DNA of 64,000 bases, taken from the NCBI GenBank assembly GCA_036971475.1, contig JBAIZL010000024.1, positions 321,001 through 385,000 of the forward strand, given 5' to 3'. Under the pieces are notes generated by a model that was given only the letters and a program-made list of their open reading frames with translations, had not been told where the DNA came from and searched no databases. Of the stretch, positions 20,603 to 34,350 are shown one piece after another. Both the position numbers and the translations under genes were made by a program. Position 1 is the first letter of the stretch. Every line of letters starts with the position of its first letter. This DNA comes from Prosapia bicincta. Its lineage: Eukaryota > Arthropoda > Insecta > Hemiptera > Cercopidae.

Positions 20603-23585
20603 ATAAACCTGGTGATCTCTTCGACTTATTAACATTCTTTTAGCCCTTATTGCCATATCCAACGCCAACACTGACCACACACTGAAATCATCACAGTAAA
20701 CTTGGTGATCTCTTCGACTTATTAGCATTATTTTAGCCCTTATTGCCATATCCAACGCTAACACTGACCACACACTGAAATGATCACAGTAAACTTGGTG
20801 ATCTCTTCGACTTATTAGCATTATTTTAGCCCTTATTGCCATATCCAACGCCAACACTGACCACACACTGAAATGATCACAGTAAACTTGGTGATCTCTT
20901 CGACTTATTAGCATTCTTTTAGCCCTTATTGCCATATCCAACGCCAACACTGACCACACACTGAAATCATCACAGTAAACTTGGTGATCTCTTCGACTTA
21001 TTAGCATTCTTTTAGCCCTTATTGCCATATCTAACGCCAACACTGACCACACACTGAAATGATCACAGTAAACTTGGTGATCTCTTCGACTTATTAGCAT
21101 TCTTTTAGCCCTTATTGCCATATCCAACGCCAACACTGACCACACACTGAAATCATCACAGTAAACTTGGTGATCTCTTTGACTTATTAGCATTCTTTTA
21201 GCCCTTATTGCCATATCCAACGCCAACACTGACCACACACTGAAATCATCACAGTAAACTTGGTGATCTCTTCGACTTATTAACATTCTTTTAGCCCTTA
21301 TTGCCATATCCAACGCCAACACTGACCACACACTGAAATGATCACAGTAAACTTGGTGATCTCTTCGACTTAATAGCATTCTTTTAGCCCTTATTGCCAT
21401 ATCCAACGCCAACACTGACCACACACTGAAATGATCACAGTAAACGTGGTGATCTCTTCGACTTATTAGCATTCTTTTAGCCCTTATTGCCATATCCAAC
21501 GCCAACACTGACCACACACTGAAATGATCACAGTAAACTTGGTGATCTCTTCGACTTATTAGCATTCTTTTAGCCCTTATTGCCATATCCAACGCCAACA
21601 CTGACCACACACTGAAATCATCACAGTAAACTTGGTGATCTCTTCGACTTATTAGCATTCTTTTAGCCCTTATTGCCATATCCAACGCCAACACTGACCA
21701 CACACTGAAATCATCACAGTAAACTTGGTGATCTCTTCGACTTATTAGCATTCTTTTAGCCCTTATTGCCATATCCAACGCCAACACTGACCACACACTG
21801 AAATCATCACAGTAAACTTGGTGATCTCTTCGACTTATTAGCATTCTTTTAGCCCTTATTGCCATATCCAACGCCAACACTGACCACACACTGAAATCAT
21901 CACAGTAAACTTGGTGATCTCTTCGACTTATTAGCATTCTTTTAGCCCTTATTGCCATATCCAACGCCAACACTGACCACACACTGAAATCATCACAGTA
22001 AACTTGGTGATCTCTTCGACTTATTAGCATTCTTTTAGCCCTTATTGCCATATCTAACGCCAACACTGACCACACACTGAAATGATCACAGTAAACTTGG
22101 TGATCTCTTCGACTTATTAGCATTCTTTTAGCCCTTATTGCCATATCCAACGCCAACACTGACCACACACTGAAATCATCACAGTAAACTTGGTGATCTC
22201 TTCGACTTATTAGCATTCTTTTAGCCCTTATTGCCATATCCAACGCCAACACTGACCACACACTGAAATCATCACAGTAAACTTGGTGATCTCTTCGACT
22301 TATTAGCTTTCTTTTAGCCCTTATTGCCATATCTAACGCCAACACTGACCACACACTGAAATGATCACAGTAAACTTGGTGATCTCTTCGACTTATTAGC
22401 ATTCTTTTAGCCCTTATTGCCATATCCAACGCCAACACTGACCACACACTGAAATCATCACAGTAAACTTGGTGATCTCTTTGACTTATTAGCATTCTTT
22501 TAGCCCTTATTGCCATATCCAACGCCAACACTGACCACACACTGAAATCATCACAGTAAACTTGGTGATCTCTTCGACTTATTAGCATTCTTTTAGCCCT
22601 TATTTCCATATCCAATGCCAACACTGACCACACACTGAAATCATCACAGTAAACTTGGTGATCTCTTCGACTTATTAGCATTCTTTTAGCCCTTATTGCC
22701 ATATCCAATGTCAACACTGACCACACACTGAAATCATCACAGTAAACTTGGTGATCTCTTCTACTTATTATCATTCTTTTAGCCCTTATTGCCATATCCA
22801 ATGCCAACACTGACCACACACTGAAATCATCACAGTAAACTTGGTGATCTCTTCGACTTATTAGCATTCTTTTAGCCCTTATTGCCATATCCAACGCCAA
22901 CACTGACCACACACTGAAATCATCATAGTAAACTTGGTGATCTCTTCGACTTATTAGCATTCTTTTAGCCTTTATTGCCATATCCAACGCCAACACTGAC
23001 CACACACTGAAATCATCACAGTAAACTTGGTGATCTCTTCGACTTATTAGCATTCTTTTAGCCCTTATTGCCATATCCAATGCCAACACTGACCACACAC
23101 TGAAATCATCACAGTAAACTTGGTGATCTCTTCGACTTATTAGCATTCTTTTAGCCCTTATTGCCATATCCAACGCCAACACTGACCACACACTGAAATC
23201 ATCACAGTAAACTTGGTGATCTCTTCGACTTATTAGCATTCTTTTAGCCCTTATTGCCATATCCAATGCCAACACTGACCACACACTGAAATCATCACAG
23301 TAAACTTGGTGATCTCTTCGACTTATTATCATTCTTTTAGCCCTTATTGCCATATCCAACGCCAACACTGACCACACACTGAAATCATCACAGTAAACTT
23401 GGTGATCTCTTCGACTTATTAGCATTCTTTTAGCCCTTATTGCCATATCCAATGCCAACACTGACCACACACTGAAATCATCACAGTAAACTTGGTGATC
23501 TCTTCGACTTATTAGCATTCTTTTAGCCCTTATTGCCATATCCAACGCCAACATAGACCACACACTGAAATCATCACAGTAAACA
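20603..23585. repeat. 93-bp tandem array, about 32 copies
   Basis: A 93-bp unit repeats head to tail with few substitutions and no length changes that I noticed. Because 93 is divisible by three and the unit has no stop in one minus-strand frame, it gives a 1005-codon open frame (20585-23602) with a 31-residue repeat containing CDDFSVWSVLALD and AIRAKRML. Variants include at least twelve amino-acid-changing types (D/H, R/I, L/I, A/E, M/K, R/Q and others) against three or four silent ones, which suggests no protein-level constraint. The flanking frame adds only a few residues on each side. Confidence 0.9.
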
Positions 23586-23602
23586 GTTACCTGTTCATAC
23601 AT

Positions 23603-24029
23603 CTCAACAGTTTTAGTACTAGTAAGTAGGAACCGGATTTATATGTATGCAATCCTTAAAATCCTTAAATATGTGATTATAACATATATTTGGTATAAAT
23701 GTTTCATGAATACTTTTCAGCTTTCATATTAATCATCTACTATTTTCAAGCTTTAGGATAGCATTAAAAAAAAATGCTTTCTTATAAAAGCAAATGTTGT
23801 TTTTCAAATATTTTTATTGCCTCAACTAAACAAAAACAATTTGTCAAAATATAACATAAATTTTGTGTTAGTTATTTTTCCATTTATTTCTTTACTCTTG
23901 ATATTGCCGATGTTGTATAATCTAATTTGGAAAGATCTTCTTTTGATATTGTCAAAATGTTGACAGTTGTAGCAGGATGCATCTAGCCAGGTTCCCCATA
24001 TTGTCATAATTGGTTCCATTATTAGACCT
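23603..24029. other. Spacer between two arrays
   Basis: No gene supported; the minus frame at 23822-24019 shows no recognisable domain. Confidence 0.4.
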
Positions 24030-27000
24030 TAACAAGATTTTACATGAAGTAGACCTTCAACAAGGTTGTCTTCTTGAAATAGATCTTAAATAAGGTTGCC
24101 TACCTCAAGTAGACCTTCAACAATATATTCTACATAAAGTAGACCTACAAGTTTGCCTACATGAAATAGTTCTTAAATAAGGTTGCCTACCTCAAGTAGA
24201 CCTTCAACAATATATTCTACATAAAGTAGACCTCCTACAAGTTTGCCTACATGAAATAGTTCTTAAACAAGGTTGCCTACCTGAAGTAGATCTTTAACAA
24301 TATATTCTACATAAAGTAGACCTACAAGTTTGCCTACATGAAATAGTTCTTAAACAAGGTTGCCTACCTCAAGTAGACCTTCAACAATATATTCTACATA
24401 AAGTAGACCTCCTACAAGTTTGCCTACATGAAATAGTTCTTAAACAAGGTTGCCTACCTGAAGTAGATCTTTAACAATATATTCTACATAAAGTAGACCT
24501 CCTACAAGTTTGCCTACATGAAATAGTTCTTAAACAAGGTTGCCTACCTCAAGTAGACCTTCAACAAGATATTCTACATAAAGTAGACCTACAAGTTTGC
24601 CTACATGAAATAGTTCTTAAACAAGGTTGCCTACCTGAAGTAGATCTTTAACAATATATTCTACATAAAGTAGACCTACAAGTTTGCCTACATGAAATAG
24701 TTCTTAAACAAGGTTGCCTACCTCAAGTAGACCTTCAACAATATATTCTACATAAAGTAGACCTCCTACAAGTTTGCCTACATGAAATAGTTCTTAAACA
24801 AGGTTGCCTACCTCAAGTAGACCTTCAACAATATATTCTACATAAAGTAGACCTCCTACAAGTTTGCCTACATGAAATAGTTCTTAAACAAGGTTGCCTA
24901 CCTCAAGTAGACCTTCAACAATATATTCTACATAAAGTAGACCTCCTACAAGTTTGCCTACATGAAATAGTTCTTAAACAAGGTTGCCTACCTCAAGTAG
25001 ACCTTCAACAATATATTCTACATAAAGTAGACCTACAAGTTTGCCTACATGAAATAGATCTTAAACAAGGTTGCCTACCTCAAGTAGACCTTCAACAAGA
25101 TATTCTACATAAAGTAGACCTCCTACAAGTTTGCCTACATGAAATAGTTCTTAAACAAGGTTGCCTACCTCAAGTAGACCTTCAACAATATATTCTACAT
25201 AAAGTAGACCTCCTACAAGTTTGCCTACATGAAATAGTTCTTAAACAAGGTTGCCTACCTCAAGTAGACCTTCAACAAGATATTCTACATAAAGTAGACC
25301 TCCTACAAGTTTGCCTACATGAAATAGTTCTTAAACAAGGTTGCCTACCTCAAGTAGACCTTCAACAAGATATTCTACATAAAGTAGACCTCCTACAAGT
25401 TTGCCTACATGAAATAGTTCTTAAACAAGGTTGCCTACCTCAAGTAGACCTTCAACAAGATATTCTACATAAAGTAGACCTCCTACAAGTTTGCCTACAT
25501 GAAATAGTTCTTAAACAAGGTTGCCTACCTCAAGTAGACCTTCAACAAGATATTCTACATAAAGTAGACCTCCTACAAGTTTGCCTACATGAAATAGTTC
25601 TTAAACAAGGTTGCCTACCTCAAGTAGACCTTCAACAAGATATTCTACATAAAGTAGACCTCCTACAAGTTTGCCTACATGAAATAGTTCTTAAACAAGG
25701 TTGCCTACCTCAAGTAGACCTTCAACAAGATATTCTACATAAAGTAGACCTCCTACAAGTTTGCCTACATGAAATAGTTCTTAAACAAGGTTGCCTACCT
25801 CAAGTAGACCTTCAACAAGATATTCTACATAAAGTAGACCTCCTACAAGTTTGCCTACATGAAATAGTTCTTAAACAAGGTTGCCTACCTCAAGTAGACC
25901 TTCAACAAGATATTCTACATAAAGTAGACCTCCTACAAGTTTGCCTACATGAAATAGTTCTTAAACAAGGTTGCCTACCTCAAGTAGACCTTCAACAAGA
26001 TATTCTACATAAAGTAGACCTCCTACAAGTTTGCCTACATGAAATAGTTCTTAAACAAGGTTGCCTACCTCAAGTAGACTTTCAACAATATATTCTACAT
26101 AAAGTAGACCTACTACAAGTTTGCCTACATGAAATAGATCTTAAACAAGGTTGCCTACCTCAAGTAGACCTTCAACAAGATATTCTACATAAAGTAGACC
26201 TCCTACAAGTTTGCCTACATGAAATAGTTCTTAAACAAGGTTGCCTACCTCAAGTAGACCTTCAACAATATATTCTACATAAAGTAGACCTCCTACAAGT
26301 TTGCCTACATGAAATAGTTCTTAAACAAGGTTGCCTACCTCAAGTAGACCTTCAACAATATATTCTACATAAAGTAGACCTCCTACAAGTTTGCCTACAT
26401 GAAATAGTTCTTAAACAAGGTTGCCTACCTCAAGTAGACCTTCAACAATATATTCTACATAAAGTAGACCTCCTACAAGTTTGCCTACATGAAATAGTTC
26501 TTAAACAAGGTTGCCTACCTCAAGTAGACCTTCAACAATATATTCTACATAAAGTAGACCTCCTACAAGTTTGCCTACATGAAATAGTTCTTAAACAAGG
26601 TTGCCTACCTCAAGTAGACCTTCAACAATATATTCTACATAAAGTAGACCTCCTACAAGTTTGCCTACATGAAATAGTTCTTAAACAAGGTTGCCTACCT
26701 CAAGTAGACCTTCAACAATATATTCTACATAAAGTAGACCTCCTACAAGTTTGCCTACATGAAATAGTTCTTAAACAAGGTTGCCTACCTCAAGTAGACC
26801 TTCAACAATATATTCTACATAAAGTAGACCTCCTACAAGTTTGCCTACATGAAATAGTTCTTAAACAAGGTTGCCTACCTCAAGTAGACCTTCAACAATA
26901 TATTCTACATAAAGTAGACCTCCTACAAGTTTGCCTACATGAAATAGTTCTTAAACAAGGTTGCCTACCTCAAGTAGACCTTCAACAATATATTCTACAT

Positions 27001-28140
27001 AAAGTAGACCTCCTACAAGTTTGCCTACATGAAATAGTTCTTAAACAAGGTTGCCTACCTCAAGTAGACCTTCAACAATATATTCTACATAAAGTAGACC
27101 TCCTACAAGTTTGCCTACATGAAATAGTTCTTAAACAAGGTTGCCTACCTCAAGTAGACCTTCAACAATATATTCTACATAAAGTAGACCTCCTACAAGT
27201 TTGCCTACATGAAATAGTTCTTAAACAAGGTTGCCTACCTCAAGTAGACCTTCAACAATATATTCTACATAAAGTAGACCTCCTACAAGTTTGCCTACAT
27301 GAAATAGTTCTTAAACAAGGTTGCCTACCTCAAGTAGACCATCAACAATATATTCTACATAAAGTAGACCTCCTACAAGTTTGCCTACATGAAATAGTTC
27401 TTCAACAAGGTTGCCTACCTGAAGTAGACCTTCAACAATATATTCTACATAAAGTAGACCTCCTACAAGTTTGCCTACATGAAATAGTTCTTAAACAAGG
27501 TTGCCTACCTCAAGTAGACCTTCAACAATATATTCTACATAAAGTAGACCTCCTACAAGTTTGCCTACATGAAATAGTTCTTAAACAAGGTTGCCTACCT
27601 CAAGTAGACCTTCAACAATATATTCTACATAAAGTAGACCTCCTACAAGTTTGCCTACATGAAATAGTTCTTAAACAAGGTTGCCTACCTCAAGTAGACC
27701 TTCAACAATATATTCTACATAAAGTAGACCTCCTACAAGTTTGCCTACATGAAATAGTTCTTAAACAAGGTTGCCTACCTGAAGTAGACCTTCAACAATA
27801 TATTCTACATAAAGTAGACCTCCTACAAGTTTGCCTACATGAAATAGTTCTTAAACAAGGTTGCCTACCTCAAGTAGACCTTCAACAATATATTCTACAT
27901 AAAGTAGACCTACAAGTTTGCCTACATGAAATAGTTCTTAAACAAGGTTGCCTACCTGAAGTAGATCTTTAACAAGGTTTTTTATGTTAAGTACACCGTC
28001 AACAAGATTTCCTACATGAAGTAGACTTTCAACAAGTTTGCCTACTTGAAATAGACCATAAAAAAGGTTGCCTATGTTAAGTAGACCTCGAACAAAGCTC
28101 TGCACATGATGTAGAATTTAAACTTGGTTGCCTACGTAAA
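24030..28140. repeat. 90-bp higher-order tandem array built of 30-bp subunits
   Basis: The regular part has a 90-bp period (some early units are 87 bp, lacking TCC after GTAGACC). Each unit holds three related 30-bp subunits, each with a GTAGACCT- or ATAGTTCT-like start and an ACAAG..GCCTACAT-like end. About 45 units are present. The outermost parts (24030-24160 and 27910-28140) contain single diverged 30-bp subunits that do not follow the 90-bp order. These look like the older monomer stage left at the edges. Runs of units with AAGATATT and with AATATATT cluster, showing local block copying. Confidence 0.9.
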
Positions 28141-30225
28141 CAAGGTTTCCCGTGTGATGTACCATTGTTGGTAATCCTAATTATGGGTAATTTTTCAATG
28201 CTACTTGGTGCTTTCTAAAAGATTTTTTGACATCTGAAATCACCAATTCTACATCTTCAAATTAATTTCTGAAAGTTTCCATGATTCTATGAAATAGACG
28301 GGCAAGGCAAATCTTTTTAGGGTAAAATATTTTCAACGACTTTGCAGCTTTAACCATGGTTGAAGCCCCAGCATCAGATGTGGATAAAAAGTGTGTAGAG
28401 TTCTGTTTGGCCAGAGGAAAATGTTATGGTAACATTACAAAATCGGATTATGATTTTGTAATTGCATTTGTCAAACAACAGCACATTTTGAAGAAAAGGT
28501 TTCCATATGCGATAATAATATTGGCCAGATACCGTCCAGAGAACCTCCATCTCATCAATGGACACACAGATTGGTCCATCTAGGTCGTTTATTTTATGCA
28601 TGATCTACTGGCAAATGTCAGAGAGATAATTATTTTGATAGTGCGTTAGTCTAGGATTTTGACTCCAGTATACTTTAGAAAAAAACTCTTTTACTTCAGA
28701 ATTGTTAATCTTATAAATTGGAATATCTGCGCATATAAAAGCATGAATCAACTCCGTAAAAAATTGTAACTTACTGGAAGTTGAAGTTGAGTGTCTGGAT
28801 GAATTTTTTTAGGGTTTATATATGTTTTGTTTCGATGTTACTAAAAATCTTCAAGATACTAAACCAGTATTACAACTGTTTCAAAATAAAATACCCGAAT
28901 TCACCAGAGAATTTGTATAAATAAATGGTTACAAGTTCACTAGTAACTGTGAAATATTTCGAACCTAATTGAAAGAATTAGTTTTTAGTTATAGTGGGGT
29001 AGCAGAACCAAGAGTGAAAATCTATTCTAAGAATTTTGACATATGTAGGGCCATGTAAAACTTCAAAGGAAAAGAAATCTTTTACGTGAAGGGTTTGAAT
29101 TAATAATTGTTTCCGTTATTGAATTGAATGTTTTTATTGATTCAATATTTAAAAAAAACTTTTCTGTCAACTCATGAAACCTAAAATAAAATAAAATTCA
29201 TATCACTTTTCTTTCAAACATGGACAAAATGTAAAATAAAAGTATTATAATCGAATACTTTTGGTCCAGAACATTTGTTGAAAACTTCAAACGTGATGTA
29301 CGGAGCACAGAAAGAAATATACAGATACATCATAATCCTTGTTTTACTAATAAGTACATTGCTATCATTCTAATAAAACTGTTTTTTCTACTAAAAATAT
29401 TTCAACCATTTGATATTTTTAACAAATGTTTTTTTATAATTCTGTTGAGATAAATGAATTTTTTTTTATAATATAGTGGAATTTGAAAGCAAAATATTGT
29501 TCCAGATCAGATTCATTTAAATTACAATTAATTCCATAGCTTATGCAATATAAACAATTTTCAATCCTCTACTTTAAAATTTTTAAATGATTTAATTTGA
29601 ATAGACACTATCCCAAGTTTATTCTACAAGCTTTAATTATTTTCTATGAATTTATTTCTGTCAGAGTTTTATTGATAATATTCCATTGAAATATAGTAGA
29701 AGGACTAAGGCTTACAAAAAGTGCTGGAGTACTTCAAGTCAGTATTCAAAAGTGTGTTTAAAGGCTGGTTTAAAACTGCAAAATATCGTATTGATATTGG
29801 TATAGTGTCATGTCCTCTAGTTACAGCTGCACAGAAGTTAGACATTTTCAGTATAAAAAAAAAACTTGACCATTTAGCTACAAATAATTAAAAGAGTTAC
29901 AAATTACTATACATTTTGCTAACATAGCCTGATCAGAAAGATATAACTTGAGTTACAAACCATTCATAATTTTACATTTTTGCCAGTTAATAATTTTAGC
30001 ATCCACAAAACAATAAAAACTGTAGCTTTTATTTATTATTTTGTAATTTATTATAAAGTTATTATTTTACAAGTAGTGGAAGTAGATGTTTGGCATGAAT
30101 AAAATGTGTTATTTTCAATAGATTTTTTGAAGTAAGTAGAATACAAAAATTGTATACTCTGCAGTAAGTTTATATATTTTATGAGTAATATAACGAGTCT
30201 GGTTTTTAATCAGTGTTCTTGCTTA
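28141..30225. other. AT-rich region, no confident gene
   Basis: Overlapping 75-codon frames on both strands at 28356-28601 are the only sizeable ORFs. Neither shows a domain I recognise, and the minus one has stops just beyond its end. The remainder to 30225 is AT-rich with no supported feature. Confidence 0.4.
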
Positions 30226-31935
30226 ATATTTCAAAATGAAAACTTTGTAAACAAATGACTTTTACAAATCCACATAAAATTGTCTAGTAAAATGAAAATA
30301 ATATCTCTCAATAACAAAATACATTATATAAAAATACATTTTAATATTGTTCTTCTATGAGATTACATTACAAAGATTCCGTATAAATATAATTAACTAA
30401 AAGTAAAAAAAAAATAATTGTCATGCACAAAAGATATATAATTCTCAAATATACTTACCAATGGAGTAAAAAATCTCTTGCAGGCTACGGGTTGTGGAAT
30501 AAAATTGATCATATTTCAAAATGAAAACTTTGTAAACAAATGACTTTTACAAATCCACATAAAATTGTCTAGTAAAATGAAAATAATATCTCTCAATAAC
30601 AAAATACATTATATAAAAATACATTTTAATATTGTTCTTCTATGAGATTACATTACAAAGATTCCGTATAAATATAATTAACTAAAAGTAAAAAAAAAAT
30701 AATTGTCATGCACAAAAGATATATAATTCTCAAATATACTTACCAATGGAGTAAAAAATCTCTTGCAGGCTACGGGTTGTGGAATAAAATTGATCATATT
30801 TCAAAATGAAAACTTTGTAAACAAATGACTTTTACAAATCCACATAAAATTGTCTAGTAAAATGAAAATAATATCTCTCAATAACAAAATACATTATATA
30901 AAAATACATTTTAATATTGTTCTTCTATGAGATTACATTACAAAGATTCCGTATAAATATAATTAACTAAAAGTAAAAAAAAAATAATTGTCATGCACAA
31001 AAGATATATAATTCTCAAATATACTTACCAATGGAGTAAAAAATCTCTTGCAGGCTACGGGTTGTGGAATAAAATTGATCATATTTCAAAATGAAAACTT
31101 TGTAAACAAATGACTTTTACAAATCCACATAAAATTGTCTAGTAAAATGAAAATAATATCTCTCAATAACAAAATACATTATATAAAAATACATTTTAAT
31201 ATTGTTCTTCTATGAGATTACATTACAAAGATTCCGTATAAATATAATTAACTAAAAGTAAAAAAAAAATAATTGTCATGCACAAAAGATATATAATTCT
31301 CAAATATACTTACCAATGGAGTAAAAAATCTCTTGCAGGCTACGGGTTGTGGAATAAAATTGATCATATTTCAAAATGAAAACTTTGTAAACAAATGACT
31401 TTTACAAATCCACATAAAATTGTCTAGTAAAATGAAAATAATATCTCTCAATAACAAAATACATTATATAAAAATACATTTTAATATTGTTCTTCTATGA
31501 GATTACATTACAAAGATTCCGTATAAATATAATTAACTAAAAGTAAAAAAAAAATAATTGTCATGCACAAAAGATATATAATTCTCAAATATACTTACCA
31601 ATGGAGTAAAAAATCTCTTGCAGGCTACGGGTTGTGGAATAAAATTGATCATATTTCAAAATGAAAACTTTGTAAACAAATGACTTTTACAAATCCACAT
31701 AAAATTGTCTAGTAAAATGAAAATAATATCTCTCAATAACAAAATACATTATATAAAAATACATTTTAATATGAAGTTCTTCTATGAGATTACATTACAA
31801 AGATTTCTTATAAATATAGTTAACTAAAAGTAAAAAAAATAATTATCATGCATAAAAGATATAAAATTCTCAAATATACTTACCAATGGAGGAAAAAAAT
31901 CTCTTGCAGGCTACGGGTTGTGGAATAAAATTGAT
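30226..31935. repeat. 285-bp tandem array, six copies
   Basis: Copies start at 30226, 30511, 30796, 31081, 31366 and 31651. The first five look identical by eye. The sixth is identical for its first about 120 bp and then diverges (31772-31935), with small indels and substitutions. Each unit contains a consensus splice donor on the minus strand (see 31884-31935). The identity of the copies implies very recent expansion or an assembly artefact. Confidence 0.95.
31884..31935 (-). other. Exon-like segment at the edge of the 285-bp array
   Basis: On the minus strand a CACCAG acceptor-like end precedes a 52-nt segment, followed by G|GTAAGTATA, an excellent 5' splice donor. In the five identical array copies the same segment is 51 nt and keeps the donor, but its acceptor is replaced by ATATG. 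In those copies two frames are open across the 51 nt. The pyrimidine tract before the acceptor is weak. It may be a real small exon, or a chance arrangement. Confidence 0.25.
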
Positions 31936-32741
31936 CTGGTGTAAGATGAATTAAAATTTAATATTGAGAGAGTCCTAGGTACAAAAATAAAACATTTACA
32001 AAACCTTTAAATACATTTCTCTAACATAGTTAACATTATTTGAAATTTACAACAAAATTAAAGGTAACAATTAGAATGTTTGTTCAGTTCATGTTAAATC
32101 TGGTAATGTTCCAATAGAGAAATATACATTCACAATTTGTATCTTACACTTGTAGCTAACGGTCTGTTATTGTTAATTATAATAAATGCTTTTATGATCT
32201 ATATTTATTACCGTATCAGTTACAATACTTACAAACTGTTTTCTCAAAAGAATGTACAAATTGTTTTTTTATCAACTAAATTTTAAAAACTTTTTTTTTT
32301 TAAAGGTTTTATTAGCACAACACTCCTTAAATATAACAGTATACATTGGTTCAGGCAGCAGAAGGTTCATCTGCGTTTGTTTTAGTTACCATACAATCAT
32401 CCATAAATACTTTGGTGATTTAAACACATCACTTCAATATAGTAGGAGATAATAGGCTATATGTGGGATTATTGCTGAAACAAAATTAATAGATTTTTAT
32501 CATTACTAGACCACGAGATTATAAATAAACCCAGAAAATTGGTGTCCTAATATTGTATAAGTTAAACAAAATTCACTAAAGGTTCATTAAAATTAAATAT
32601 TTATAATTATCATATGTTGTTCAATGTAAATATATTAGTAGCCGTGGTTGTAAATTTGGCAATGCCCAGATCTGGTTCTTACTTTTGTTAAAATATTATA
32701 GGTTATGTTAAGTTTTTTCAATTAAGTTTAATTTGTTCAGC
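31936..32741. other. No gene seen
   Basis: The 66-codon plus frame at 32252 is unremarkable. No other feature. Confidence 0.35.
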
Positions 32742-32782
32742 ATCACTGAGGATGATGACATTGTCATTGAAACACGTATGAT
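32742..32782 (+). ncRNA. Hammerhead-like relic
   Basis: Stem I ATCA (32742-32745) pairs with TGAT (32779-32782). Core CTGAGGA (32746-32752) is followed by one extra T, helix II GATGAC/GTCATT with an ATT loop (one G-T pair), GAAA (32769-32772), then a shortened helix III (CACGTA). Helix II is nearly identical to that of the motif at 17469-17513. Sequence after it (AATAAAG, TTTTTTATG) resembles a retroelement 3' end. A two-base loss in helix III would likely impair cleavage. Confidence 0.5.
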
Positions 32783-33829
32783 AATAAAGTTTTTTATGAT
32801 TGTGAGTAGCATATTTGTTCTTTTATTTATAAAATTCACTATAATTTTTATATATAAAATGACTAGAATTGTAAATAAAAGTATAGATTTTTACATATTA
32901 AAAAAAAAAAAAAATTGGATTCGACTAATACATTAAACTAAGATTTAATCGTGCTTTGATATGTTTTTAGAACTATTAAAATTTTTATAATAAGACATTT
33001 ACAATAGGCATCTCTGCTATGTAATCTTGAATTTGTTGTCTATAAAGTTAACCTGAAGATAATACATCAACTTTAAAAAATTTTAACTCATAAATTTGAA
33101 CTCATAAAATTTTAATTTTTATGTGTAAAATTTTCAAGTATGTTTCAGTGTATTAAAACAGTGTTATAAAACAAAAGATATCTTGAACTTTAAACAGTTT
33201 GTTTTCATATAAAATTAACTAAAATCATACCCAAGGAGGTATTATGTTTTTATCTAAGCACTTTCACAAGCTAAATAGAAACATTTACATATGCAGCTAA
33301 AGATTTTAATCATTCATTAATGTTTATCACTTTGCTGTAAACATTGTCTTGGTAACATTTTGTTTTATAGAATTAGGTCATTCTAATTGCTTATGGTATA
33401 CAAAAAAATCCACTTTTTTATTGTTGATAATAGTTTTCCAAGAACAGTTATCTTTTGCTAATTATGCTGCAGCTAATTTTCAAACTGTCAATACATTGTT
33501 AAATGTTTAAGAATGTCAAATAATGCTAAGGTCAATGCTTATGTCTCATACCTTGAAGTATTTAGTGTGGCATATATTAAACTTTTTATGTGTCCTCCCA
33601 AACTTCTTTTAACTGGTTTCATTGAATTTATTGCAGAACTGCAAAATTGATCAATAAATGATTTAAAATTTTAAACCAACTTACTAGTGAGATGTTTTCT
33701 TTATGGAAAGTACTGTACTTTGTTTGTAAAACAAAATTCAGTTCTGTGTGAATTAATATAATAAACATTATGTGTTATGTGATGCACATGAAGTTTATGC
33801 GTTTTGTTATACATTGTTTAGTCTACGTG
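32783..33829. other. No gene seen
   Basis: AT-rich without a supported feature. Confidence 0.35.
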
Positions 33830-34200
33830 CCTCGGGTAACTACGAGAAGATTGTCCCTATCGGCGTAAGTAGGCGTGCCAGTGCCGAGGAAAGCAGAAAA
33901 TGGCTACGCTCAATTATTTGACACAAATCTATCGTAGCAATCACACTACGTAACATTTCGAGTTAGACGTTTACATGAAGGATGATTGGGCGATAAATAA
34001 GAGATTAGGCACGAAATCGTTTCGTGTTCTACGTTCATAGTAAGAAGTTTACGCAATGAGGTTGAAAAAGCGACTGCTACGGCACCGTTGTTAATAAGAC
34101 GCTGTAATTTAGGGCCTTGAGGTAAAAGGATTAATCAGCTGTGGGTAGTTAGTGGTCGGTGACGTTACAGGTCCACGCAATTTTGGATTTGATATTAACC
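33830..34200. other. CpG-rich, GC-richer unique block
   Basis: CG dinucleotides are frequent here (for example CTCGGGTAACTACGAG, ATCGGCGTAAGTAGGCGTG and GCACGAAATCG), unlike the flanks, and the composition is more balanced. It is not part of any repeat in the window. It could be an unmethylated promoter or first exon. An ATG in good context (AAAATGG at about 33898) opens only a 17-codon frame. No function assigned. Confidence 0.4.
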
Positions 34201-34291
34201 GTTGTCTTTCTTGCAAAATGATCGATTTTAGGATTAGGATCTATGAATCCTAATTTATGATTACATTAGGATTTCTAATAAGCTGAAATTT

Positions 34292-34350
34292 TACACACGC
34301 ACACGCGCGCGCGCACACACACACATACACACGCGCGCGCGCGCGCGCGT
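34292..34350. repeat. CA/CG dinucleotide microsatellite
   Basis: Alternating purine-pyrimidine tract of ACAC and CGCG runs; potential Z-DNA former. Confidence 0.95.

Noticed and set aside
20585..23602. 1005-residue protein
   Set aside because: A stop-free repeat unit with length divisible by three is sufficient to explain it; variants are mostly amino-acid changing and no unique domain is present.
24030..28140. CRISPR array
   Set aside because: The whole 90-bp unit is repeated with no unique spacers, and the genome is eukaryotic.
28356..28601. Two overlapping 75-codon frames on opposite strands
   Set aside because: No recognisable motif in either, and at most one could be real; left unassigned.
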